From Mucilaginibacter gracilis (GTDB taxonomy: Bacteria > Bacteroidota > Bacteroidia > Sphingobacteriales > Sphingobacteriaceae): 64,000 nucleotides of DNA. The notes under the pieces are model-generated. The model was not told the DNA's origin, ran no database searches, and saw only the letters and a list, made by a program, of their open reading frames with translations. The translations under genes and the position numbers were made by a program. The stretch covers positions 4,774,001-4,838,000 of the forward strand of contig NZ_RBKU01000001.1 of NCBI RefSeq assembly GCF_003633615.1, in the 5' to 3' direction. The first letter of the stretch is position 1. Every line of letters begins with the position of its first letter. This document shows positions 1 to 7,620 of this stretch, piece by piece.

Positions 1-298
1 CGGGTGAATTATAATTCATATAAAAGGTGAATTGATTGCGCCCGTTCTGCCTGATGAAACCTTGCATCTGCTCGCCGCCGATGGTTAAGGTGACCTGTTC
101 TTTTAATTGCGTTTTGATATGCCGCCTTACATGACGCTCCAACGCGCCCTGGTGGAACTGCATATCAAATGCAAGCGCATTGTTAGACCAGGAAAAGTAC
201 AGTTTACTGCCATACTTTTCCAGACCCAGGTAACTGAATATGGCTGCTGGCGTAATAGCCGATAAGGCCATTACGGATGATGTTGCGATATCTGTCAT
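1..298 (-). CDS. Hypothetical protein, 3' end cut by window edge
   Basis: An open frame starts with ATG at 298 and stays open for 99 codons to the left window edge, so the C-terminus is missing. The visible protein begins MTDIATSSVMALSAITPAAI and has a hydrophobic stretch at residues 9-25, then a mixed segment with several His and Arg residues (LERHVRRHIKTQLKEQ near 55-70). I recognise no family. It lies on the same strand as, and about 50 bp downstream of, the DJ-1/PfpI-YHS gene, so it may be the distal gene of that transcript. Antisense frames over the same bases are treated as shadows. Confidence 0.55.
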   Translation of the reverse strand, partial: MTDIATSSVMALSAITPAAIFSYLGLEKYGSKLYFSWSNNALAFDMQFHQGALERHVRRHIKTQLKEQVTLTIGGEQMQGFIRQNGRNQFTFYMNYNSP

Positions 299-350
299 GT
301 TAAGCTTTATAAATAAACTTTTGCGATTAGCGTCATTTCGAGTATCTCCT

Positions 351-1319
351 TTAGCGTGTATGCAGTTCGTAAGCGGTCGGATTTCTTTGAAAACCGGTTT
401 TGCAACGTGCAGAGCAAAAGCCGATGATCTTTCCTTTGTAATGAACTGTATCGGCATAGCCAGTCAGGGCCATTCCACAAACAGGGTCTTTATCATTATC
501 GATTTTGGCTTTTGCGGATACACTTTGTGGGTGCAGCAAAGGTTCTAAAGCACTGTTATACATCGTGCGTACACTTTCTACAATCACTTTATCTGTATTA
601 TGCTCACTGCCGCCTTTGACCGGTGGCTGCGGATCGTACTCCAGGTCGAGCATCACCGTTTGGGTATACTTTTCACCCATGATATCGTTGATTAAGCCCA
701 AACTCATATCAATACCTGCGGAAACGCCTGCACTCGTCCAATACTTGCCGCTTTGAACATAACGTTTATCTTCTGCGGTGATCCCAAACTGGTCTTTTAA
801 TATCTGCTTACCGAACCAATGCGTAGTGGCTTCATGGCCTTTTAACAAGCCGGTCGAAGCCAGTATCCAGGCACCGGTACAAACACTGGTGGTGTATTTG
901 GAGTGCTTATCAATGGCCTTAATCCAGTTTAATAAAGCAGTATCCTTAGTTGCGGTAAAGGTTTCGTTCAAGCCACCTGGGATCACCAGTATATCTAATT
1001 GCTTTACCTCGTTAATAGACGTATCACACTGTACTTTCATGCCCCCACCGGTGGTGATCAATCCTTTGTGACGACCCACAAAAAACACTTTAGCGCCCAT
1101 GAGTTCACTTAAGACATGGTATGGCCCCATCGCATCTAACACAGCATAGTTATCATATAGCAGGATACCTACTGTCTTGATCTGCACTTTAGGTTCAGGG
1201 AGCATATCTGCCATTTGTTGTTCATGGCTTTTTGTTGTGGTAGTTGCTGTATCTTTTGGTTTGTCTTTACAAGCAGCAACCATCAAAATGAGGGTTGCTG
1301 CAAAAAATAGTCTTTTCAT
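351..1319 (-). CDS. DJ-1/PfpI family lipoprotein with C-terminal YHS domain
   Basis: The 322-residue product begins with a lipoprotein signal peptide ending in the lipobox VAAC (Cys17), so it is probably anchored in the envelope. Residues 45-230 form a DJ-1/PfpI (class I glutamine amidotransferase-like) fold: the motif LVIPGG near 111-116 and the nucleophile-elbow Cys147 in SVCTGA followed by THW are the family signature. Residues 278-322 match a YHS domain (DPVCGM... then FCSARC), which in copper ATPases and related proteins binds metal. The DJ-1 plus YHS fusion together with export is unusual. It is followed upstream by a TonB receptor only 12 bp away, so the two are probably cotranscribed. 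The enzymatic substrate is unknown; metal trafficking or redox sensing is an inference from the YHS tail. Confidence 0.85.
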   Translation of the reverse strand: MKRLFFAATLILMVAACKDKPKDTATTTTKSHEQQMADMLPEPKVQIKTVGILLYDNYAVLDAMGPYHVLSELMGAKVFFVGRHKGLITTGGGMKVQCDTSINEVKQLDILVIPGGLNETFTATKDTALLNWIKAIDKHSKYTTSVCTGAWILASTGLLKGHEATTHWFGKQILKDQFGITAEDKRYVQSGKYWTSAGVSAGIDMSLGLINDIMGEKYTQTVMLDLEYDPQPPVKGGSEHNTDKVIVESVRTMYNSALEPLLHPQSVSAKAKIDNDKDPVCGMALTGYADTVHYKGKIIGFCSARCKTGFQRNPTAYELHTR

Positions 1320-1331
1320 CAGATCTTCTAT

Positions 1332-3689
1332 TTAAAATTTTGCTATCAAAGTCGTTCCGTAAGTTTTCGGGCTTCCCAAAAGGAAAGTGCCGAACGAGCC
1401 GTAAGCCACGTATTTTTTATCAGTGATGTTCCGCGCCCAAAAGTTCAATTCAAAGTTCTTGCTGCTGATACCAGCTTTAGCGTTGAACAAACTATAAGCC
1501 GGCTGGCTTAAACCGTTCACAAAATCAAAGTAATATTTGTCTATATAACGATATTCGCCTCGGACGAAAGCAGCTAATTTTTGTTTGCTGCCCACAAAAT
1601 CATAGGTGTATTGCGCAGCCAGCATCGAGCTAACCGGCGGCGTGTTAATAGGCTGGTCGCCTTTATAATTCACAACGGCTTTCGCATCTGCACTATACAG
1701 CAACAGCGAGGAATAGCGCGCATGGGAATAACTGGCGTTCCAGTCAATTTGCAGGCCTTTTACGGGCAGGGCTGTTAGTTCCAGTTCAATACCTTTATTG
1801 TGCATTTCACCAACGTTCAGGATCAGGGCGTTAATTCCGTCCATCGCCGTGCTGATCTGCTGGTTATGCTGTTCGAGATAAAAAGCGGTCAGGTTAAATT
1901 TTAGCTTATTATCCAAAAACGTGTTTTTCCAGCCGATCTCGTAATTGTCCGAATGTTCTGGCTGGTAAGGTACTTGTGCCGGATCGGTCGCATTGGTGTT
2001 TAAGCCACCTGCACGGAATCCACGCGCATACGAACCGTAAAGCAGCATGTTGTCCTGTATTTTGTAGCTTAATACGAACTTAGGGGTCACGGCGTGAAAG
2101 CTGGCCTTATAATCCGCATTTGGGGTTAGTAAGGTTGCAGGGGCAGGATCTTTCTGATAATCGGTATATTGGCTAAGCCCGCGATTTTCGTAATCGTAAC
2201 GTATGCCTGCGGTGAAGTCCAATTGGTTAGTTAGCGAATAGGTGGCCTGTCCGAAAAATGCATACCCTTTATTGTTGCCGTGGCTGTTGCCGATGGTGGT
2301 AAATGGTGCACCGGAAGTCGGGTCAAATTGCACGTAATCGGGCCCATAAAATGTCGGCGTGATCATGTGCAGATTTTGCGTAAAACCATAAGCCCCGGCT
2401 ACCCATTTTAATTTGCTTGGACTTGCGGACGGTGAAGAAAGCCGGATTTCCTGTGCAAAGATATGCTGACGCTGATCAGGAGCAGTGCTAATGGCGTCCA
2501 AAGGACTGAAATCATAATCCACGCCTCTTCCTTCGTAATATTCATGCCAGTTGATATAGGATGATACTGAAGTGAAGTTGAAATCCTTGCCATAGTAATT
2601 GGCAGCCAGCGAGGTATTGAAATTGTTGCGGCGTTCCACGTTCGTATTGTTCGTGTTTACCTGGTATGGTTTTGAAAATACATCATCTATGGAGCCGACC
2701 CAGGGAAAACTGCCGCGGTCGTTGTCGTTTTCGTTTTTCACATTCAGTGCAAGTGACCATTGTTTAGACGGCAGGTAACGTAAATTAAAGTTGCCGGAAT
2801 AATCCTCTCTGCGGTCAAAACCGCTTTTCGTAAACTCGTTGTAATAGATCGATCCACGGTGATTATATGTTAACGAACCGCTGGCAAACAGTTTATCTTT
2901 TACGATGGGTTCTGAAAGGCTTACCGTGTAACGCTGCTGGCCGTAATTACCGAAAGTCATTTCTGAATAGCCGGAAGGCGTGTTGCCGGGCTGTTTGGTA
3001 GTAATATTGACTACGCCACCATAGGCGTTACGCCCATATAAGGTTCCCTGCGGCCCGCGCAAGATCTCGATGCTTTGCACATCGTTGAACAAGGGCGGCG
3101 CAGAAAAGTAATCGAATTGATAAACACCATCCACATAAGTAGCAACGGCCTGCTCATTAGAAAACCCCATCACCCCACGTATGTTAAAGAAATTGGAGCT
3201 AGTGCTGTTACCGTGCTCCACCACAAATAAATTCGGTGCAATGGCTGTCAGGTTCGTGATATCCCATAAGCGATAATCCTTGATCTGTTTGGCATCTAAA
3301 GAAGTGATCGCGGCCGGTATTTTCTGGATAGCCTCCTGGCGTTTTTCAGAAGATACCGTCACCTCATTTAATTGACTGCTGCTTTCCGCCAGCTTAAAAT
3401 CAAGGATCAGTACTTGGCCTTTTTTTAATTCAAGGGCTTTCAATTGCGAGGCGTAGCCGACCGCTGAAACACTGATGGTATAATTTCCACCTGCTAAATT
3501 GTTGATTCTGTATTTACCCTGGCTGTCTGATATATCGCCATAATTGGTATTGAGTAATTTAACCGTTGTTTTGACGATAGCTTCTCCGCTGGTGGTCGTA
3601 ACCGTACCCTGTATTTTGCCCGATTGAGCGAATACTTTTATGCTAAAGCATAGTATGATAAGGGTTGTAAGTTTTATAAATTTTTTCAT
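1332..3689 (-). CDS. TonB-dependent receptor with CarboxypepD_reg-like domain
   Basis: A 785-residue outer-membrane receptor. Residues 1-21 are a Sec signal peptide (cleavage after FAQ), residues 24-112 a carboxypeptidase regulatory-like beta-sandwich typical of Bacteroidota receptors, residues 120-235 the plug (ILRGPQGTLYGRNAYGGVVN is the conserved plug motif), and the remainder a 22-strand barrel ending in the aromatic-terminated strand TLIAKF. The DxxNLTAIAPNLFV-type plug start and the barrel resemble siderophore or vitamin receptors rather than SusC, and no SusD partner follows. It sits between two exported DJ-1/PfpI genes on the same strand (19 bp and 12 bp gaps), which suggests one transcript. 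Ligand cannot be read from sequence; a metal complex fits the neighbourhood. Confidence 0.9.
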   Translation of the reverse strand: MKKFIKLTTLIILCFSIKVFAQSGKIQGTVTTTSGEAIVKTTVKLLNTNYGDISDSQGKYRINNLAGGNYTISVSAVGYASQLKALELKKGQVLILDFKLAESSSQLNEVTVSSEKRQEAIQKIPAAITSLDAKQIKDYRLWDITNLTAIAPNLFVVEHGNSTSSNFFNIRGVMGFSNEQAVATYVDGVYQFDYFSAPPLFNDVQSIEILRGPQGTLYGRNAYGGVVNITTKQPGNTPSGYSEMTFGNYGQQRYTVSLSEPIVKDKLFASGSLTYNHRGSIYYNEFTKSGFDRREDYSGNFNLRYLPSKQWSLALNVKNENDNDRGSFPWVGSIDDVFSKPYQVNTNNTNVERRNNFNTSLAANYYGKDFNFTSVSSYINWHEYYEGRGVDYDFSPLDAISTAPDQRQHIFAQEIRLSSPSASPSKLKWVAGAYGFTQNLHMITPTFYGPDYVQFDPTSGAPFTTIGNSHGNNKGYAFFGQATYSLTNQLDFTAGIRYDYENRGLSQYTDYQKDPAPATLLTPNADYKASFHAVTPKFVLSYKIQDNMLLYGSYARGFRAGGLNTNATDPAQVPYQPEHSDNYEIGWKNTFLDNKLKFNLTAFYLEQHNQQISTAMDGINALILNVGEMHNKGIELELTALPVKGLQIDWNASYSHARYSSLLLYSADAKAVVNYKGDQPINTPPVSSMLAAQYTYDFVGSKQKLAAFVRGEYRYIDKYYFDFVNGLSQPAYSLFNAKAGISSKNFELNFWARNITDKKYVAYGSFGTFLLGSPKTYGTTLIAKF

Positions 3690-3707
3690 GATGTTTAGTT
3701 TAAAAGA

Positions 3708-4484
3708 CTATTGATGTGGCATTAACATTTTAAGTTGTTCACGCATACCACGGTCAAACCTCATCCCGCCCACTGCTTCGGGCCATTCGTCGTGTTCCTT
3801 CATGGTATATTGTATAGCGCCCTCCACTAACTTTTCCATCCGGTCACCACTAAAGCGGGCAACCAGGTGAAGCGAGGCATCGATACCGGTAGTTACACCA
3901 GAAGCAGTCACCAATTTTCCATCATCCACGAAACGAACATCCTGAATCACCGTTGACTTGGGAAACTGTTTTTGCAGATCTTCTGCCTGGAAAAAATGCG
4001 TGGTTACCTTGTGTCCGTCAAATGCGCCGGTTTGGCCAACGAAATACGCCGCCGTGCAAATAGACATCAGCACCTGGGCCTTTTCTCCGTGTTGCTTGAT
4101 GAAATTTAACACCGGCTGATCATAACGCATCGAGTCCGCTAAGCCTACCGAGCCGCCTGGAATAACCAAAATGTCAGGCTGCGGCATCTGATCAGGCGTG
4201 TAATCCGGCATGAACTTTAACCCGCCAGCCTGGGTAGTTACAGTTCCCGGCTTTAAGGCTACAGTATAAACATGGTACTGGCCGCCGGTCATATTACCAG
4301 CTTTAGTAAACACATCAATCGGGCCGTTCATATCACCCAGCCCAACACCATTATAAACAAAGACCGCAACATTCAGCGGCTTGTCAAATTTTTTCTGCCC
4401 CATGCGGGCATTCACCATCATTTGCGCATTCACTATCTGGTGGATGCCAATGATTACCACAATTAAGATGATCCTTTTTATCAT
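3708..4484 (-). CDS. Exported DJ-1/PfpI family protein
   Basis: The 258-residue product has an N-terminal signal peptide (hydrophobic 4-18, cleavage after VNA) and one DJ-1/PfpI domain over residues 35-225. LVIPGG at 106-111 and the nucleophile Cys143 in SICTAA, followed by THF, are the family hallmarks. Unlike the 351-1319 copy it has no lipobox and no YHS tail. It lies 4 bp downstream of the upstream TonB receptor and 19 bp upstream of the next, so the layout is receptor-DJ1-receptor-DJ1, a duplicated two-gene module. Most AraC-associated DJ-1/PfpI proteins are cytoplasmic; a periplasmic location is the odd point. Function is not known. Confidence 0.85.
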   Translation of the reverse strand: MIKRIILIVVIIGIHQIVNAQMMVNARMGQKKFDKPLNVAVFVYNGVGLGDMNGPIDVFTKAGNMTGGQYHVYTVALKPGTVTTQAGGLKFMPDYTPDQMPQPDILVIPGGSVGLADSMRYDQPVLNFIKQHGEKAQVLMSICTAAYFVGQTGAFDGHKVTTHFFQAEDLQKQFPKSTVIQDVRFVDDGKLVTASGVTTGIDASLHLVARFSGDRMEKLVEGAIQYTMKEHDEWPEAVGGMRFDRGMREQLKMLMPHQ

Positions 4485-4488
4485 TGCA

Positions 4489-6873
4489 TTAGAATTTAAG
4501 AGTTAAGGTAGCCATGTATCTGCGCAGCATACCGGGAGTGATGGTTCCAAAGCCACCGTTGTAATATTTTTTGTCGCCCAGGTTATCTGCATTAACAGCA
4601 AAGCGGTAGCGCGGACGGTTGTAAAATATAGCACCGTTGAATAACGCATAACTATTCAGGTAGAATTGCCCGTTAGTCGTATTGTTAACGATCAGGTTAC
4701 GGCTATAATAATTGCCGCCGAAACCGATGCCCAAACCCTGCATCGATGTGAAGGGAAGATTGTAACTGGTGTAAAAGTTAACCGTTTTGTCCGGGCCGGA
4801 ATTTACGGGGCGCAGGCCATTGACCGTTCCGTTTGCAGAAGTAAGCTTACTGTCATTATAAGTAAATCCAGTATTGATAAGCAGGCCATTGACCGGGCGG
4901 GAAAACAGATCAATTTCTACCCCTCTGCTAAACTGTGTGCCTTCCTGAACGGTAAACGCCGGTCGTAAAACATCAGGCCTTAGGGTATTCTCAACTTTGA
5001 TATTGTAATAGCTGATCGTAGCGCTCAACAGGTCATGAGCCAATTCGGCTTTCAGGCCACCTTCCAATTGGTTGGCATATTGGGGTTTAAACGCAGATAC
5101 CGAACCATCCGGCTGGGTAGCAGGCGCTACGTTTTGAAAACCGTTGTTATAGTTACCAAACAGGGATACGTGGTCTTTCACGACCTGGTAAACCAATCCA
5201 AATTTGGGCGCAAAAGCAGTTTGGTCATAATTGCCTGTAGTGACGTTGGTGGTTGTATTGGTTGTGCCTTTGTTATTAAAACGATCAACCCTTAAACTTA
5301 ACAACGCCGATAAACGGTCAGTGACGTTAATTACATCGGAAGCATAGGCTGCATAAGTATTTACTCTGGATGAAGAATAGGTAGCTGCAAGCCCATTTAA
5401 TTTGTTAGCGATATTTGCCGGGCCGATCAGTTCGTAATTCGGCATAGAACGGGTAACAAACAAGGTGTCAAACGCTTTGCGGCCACCTGAGCCGGCAAGT
5501 GAATTAGACGCAAAAGCAGATGAGTTCTGGTAAAACTCCAAACCAACAACCAGGCGGTTACGTAGTTTACCCAGCTTAAAATCGCCGATAAAGTTTTGCT
5601 GGATCTGGCTGATTGTAATTAGACTAGCGGGGTAATTGGATACGTTACGTACAAGCGCACTGTCGCCTTTCAGCAATGTAAAAGTCAAATAGTTGCCGGT
5701 ATTTTCCGTGCCTGTTCTGGTCAGGTTTGTTTGAGATGTCCACTGGTCGGAGATTTTGTAGTTCACCTGGCCGTAAAAGCTCCGGGCTGGGTCTTTTAAC
5801 GTTACGCTGTTGTTGCCATAATAACGCGTATAGTCCAATGGTAACCGGGATGGATTGCTCGCCCATGTTTTGGTTGATCCCGGTTGTATAGGGCCTACCG
5901 GCGTGATCTGGGGTAAGGATGTCCCTTCGCGGTTGAAGAACTCCGCATCAAGCGAGAAGCTGAGGCGATCACTAGCTTTGTAGTACAAGCTTGGTGCAAT
6001 GAAGGTGCTACGCAAGAAACCGGCATCCTGGAAACTACCTTCGTAGTGCTGTGCGGCGTTAACACGTAATAAAACGGTTTTGTCTTTGTTAAGCGGTGTA
6101 TTGATATCTGCCGTAAAACGGTTTAAATCATAGCTGCCTCCCTGATAAGCGATCTCCACATGCGTGGTATCAAAAGGCTTTTTGGTAATGCGGTTAAGAA
6201 CACCACCGAAGGATGCCAAAGTGCTGCCGAACAAAGTTCCGGATGGCCCCTTGACAGCCACCAGTTGTTCTATATTGACGATATCCGGATCCGCGGTTGA
6301 ATAGCCAGATACGCCATTTCGGATATAATTGCGGGTATTAAAGCCGCGGCTGGTGTAATAAGCAGAAACGGATGACCAGGCTTTAACCACACCGGGAATG
6401 TTTTTAATGATACTGTTCAGGTCGGTAGCTGCCTGCTCAGTAATGACCTGGTTAGAGACGGTATTAATCGCCTGAGGGTTCTCGATATTGCTCAATGGCA
6501 GCCTCGCTGCAATGCTGCTCGCTTTATCCCGCTGGCGGGTCCTGCGGCTGCCAATTATTACTTCAGATAACTGCTGTGTAGCTTTATCGAGTTCGAGTGT
6601 AAGGAAATTTTTTTTACCGTTAATGACGATCAGGTTTTGTTTAGTGGCTGAATAACCGATGCCGGAAGCCACTAAGGTGTAGGTGCCCGGTTTTACATTC
6701 CGGAGCGTAAAATCACCGTTTTCCGCGGTACGTGTACCGAAATCGGTTCCCTCCAGTTTAACGCTGATATTGCTTAGGGGTCCCCCGTCGGTAGAAGTGA
6801 TATTACCTTTAATAGTTTGCCCAATGCCAGGAGTAGAAAATAAAAATAGAATGATAATGTATAGAAATTTCAT
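4489..6873 (-). CDS. TonB-dependent siderophore-type receptor
   Basis: About 794 residues. I chose the ATG at 6873 because it gives a clean signal peptide (MKFLYIIILFLFSTPGIGQ); an upstream in-frame ATG at 6903 would add ten polar residues before it. Residues 20-110 are a CarboxypepD_reg-like domain, residues 130-240 the plug with the FhuA/FecA-type features NIPGVV, YTSRGFNTRNYIRNG and VKGPSGTLFG, and the rest the barrel, ending in MATLTLKF. The plug sequence resembles TonB-dependent siderophore receptors. The frame ends 4 bp before the exported DJ-1/PfpI gene, so the pair is cotranscribed. Iron-siderophore or copper-chalkophore uptake are both possible; the copper-related genes further right make the second worth testing. 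Confidence 0.88.
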   Translation of the reverse strand: MKFLYIIILFLFSTPGIGQTIKGNITSTDGGPLSNISVKLEGTDFGTRTAENGDFTLRNVKPGTYTLVASGIGYSATKQNLIVINGKKNFLTLELDKATQQLSEVIIGSRRTRQRDKASSIAARLPLSNIENPQAINTVSNQVITEQAATDLNSIIKNIPGVVKAWSSVSAYYTSRGFNTRNYIRNGVSGYSTADPDIVNIEQLVAVKGPSGTLFGSTLASFGGVLNRITKKPFDTTHVEIAYQGGSYDLNRFTADINTPLNKDKTVLLRVNAAQHYEGSFQDAGFLRSTFIAPSLYYKASDRLSFSLDAEFFNREGTSLPQITPVGPIQPGSTKTWASNPSRLPLDYTRYYGNNSVTLKDPARSFYGQVNYKISDQWTSQTNLTRTGTENTGNYLTFTLLKGDSALVRNVSNYPASLITISQIQQNFIGDFKLGKLRNRLVVGLEFYQNSSAFASNSLAGSGGRKAFDTLFVTRSMPNYELIGPANIANKLNGLAATYSSSRVNTYAAYASDVINVTDRLSALLSLRVDRFNNKGTTNTTTNVTTGNYDQTAFAPKFGLVYQVVKDHVSLFGNYNNGFQNVAPATQPDGSVSAFKPQYANQLEGGLKAELAHDLLSATISYYNIKVENTLRPDVLRPAFTVQEGTQFSRGVEIDLFSRPVNGLLINTGFTYNDSKLTSANGTVNGLRPVNSGPDKTVNFYTSYNLPFTSMQGLGIGFGGNYYSRNLIVNNTTNGQFYLNSYALFNGAIFYNRPRYRFAVNADNLGDKKYYNGGFGTITPGMLRRYMATLTLKF

Positions 6874-6996
6874 CAGATCGCTGTAATAGCAGAGTGTACA
6901 CACAGCATATGATGCTGGTATTTAACCAATGCTTAATAAATAGGTTGATCGCACGGAATTTATAAAACCGTTAACGAAGCATTAAATGAATGGTAA

Positions 6997-7383
6997 TTAA
7001 GCGGCCTGCTTAGGCGGTCTGAAGATGGTTGAAAGATAGCGGCTGGTATACTGATAGGTATATACCGGAAAATATTGTTCAATGCCGGTTAAAAGTACCG
7101 GTTCAGGAAAAGATAACTTAAACGGTTCATGGAAAAACGAAACCTCCAGGCGGTTCAGGTTATCCTTCGACGCTTCTTTTTTTTCGTTTTCTTCGGCTTG
7201 CCTGATTTTCTTCATGAAATAGCACTTACCGTTACAATGCAGATAAGGCCTGTTCCTGTTCTCGCAGAGGTTGCTAACGATATATTTCTTATTGAGTTCA
7301 AACCCGGCAAAAACAAAAAAGCGGGAACAGTTCGCCGTAAGCGTGGTCAGGATCAAAAGAAATATGGTTGCCTGGCGAAACAT
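6997..7383 (-). CDS. Small membrane protein with NLC-CNGKC motif (paralogue 1)
   Basis: A 128-residue protein of a family I cannot name. It has an N-terminal membrane segment (residues 5-27), then the conserved stretch FAGFELNKKYI, then Cys residues in NLC and LHCNGKCYFMKK (roughly residues 40-60), a charged Glu/Lys-rich linker, and the C-terminal motif IFRPPK. Three relatives occur at 10251-10637, 15174-15566 and 22354-22722, with the same order of elements. It sits about 120 bp upstream of a TonB receptor on the same strand. The three Cys residues in a C-x(11-12)-C-x2-C arrangement could bind metal or haem after export; that is an inference. Confidence 0.75.
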   Translation of the reverse strand: MFRQATIFLLILTTLTANCSRFFVFAGFELNKKYIVSNLCENRNRPYLHCNGKCYFMKKIRQAEENEKKEASKDNLNRLEVSFFHEPFKLSFPEPVLLTGIEQYFPVYTYQYTSRYLSTIFRPPKQAA

Positions 7384-7560
7384 TTTACAAAGTTATAGAA
7401 TATAAGCCGTTAAAGCTCTTTCAGGAAAGTATTGTATTTATTTAGAACTATTATAAATAACAACTAAAAAGCACGCACTTTTATTGAAATGGCGATCAGT
7501 TGCCGGTTAACACCCGTACCAATGACTGCAACACTATTTTTAGTTGCTCAACAAGGCATC

Positions 7561-7595
7561 CCGGCCTTTTCCTTTTACGATTAGGAAAAGGCCGG
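7561..7595. terminator. Strong hairpin downstream of a TonB receptor gene
   Basis: Perfect 13-bp inverted repeat, CCGGCCTTTTCCT at 7561-7573 and its complement at 7583-7595, with a 9-nt loop. It lies 25 bp past the stop of the minus-strand receptor gene ending at 7621, so it probably ends or stabilises that transcript. The only T-run is on the plus-strand side, so a classical intrinsic terminator for the minus strand is not certain. Confidence 0.6.
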
Positions 7596-7620
7596 TGCCT
7601 GTTTTTGCCACCTGTTCCGG

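Noticed and set aside
240..548. Plus-strand frame opposite the DJ-1/PfpI gene
   Set aside because: It runs antisense across two minus-strand frames with clear coding character and has no recognisable domain.
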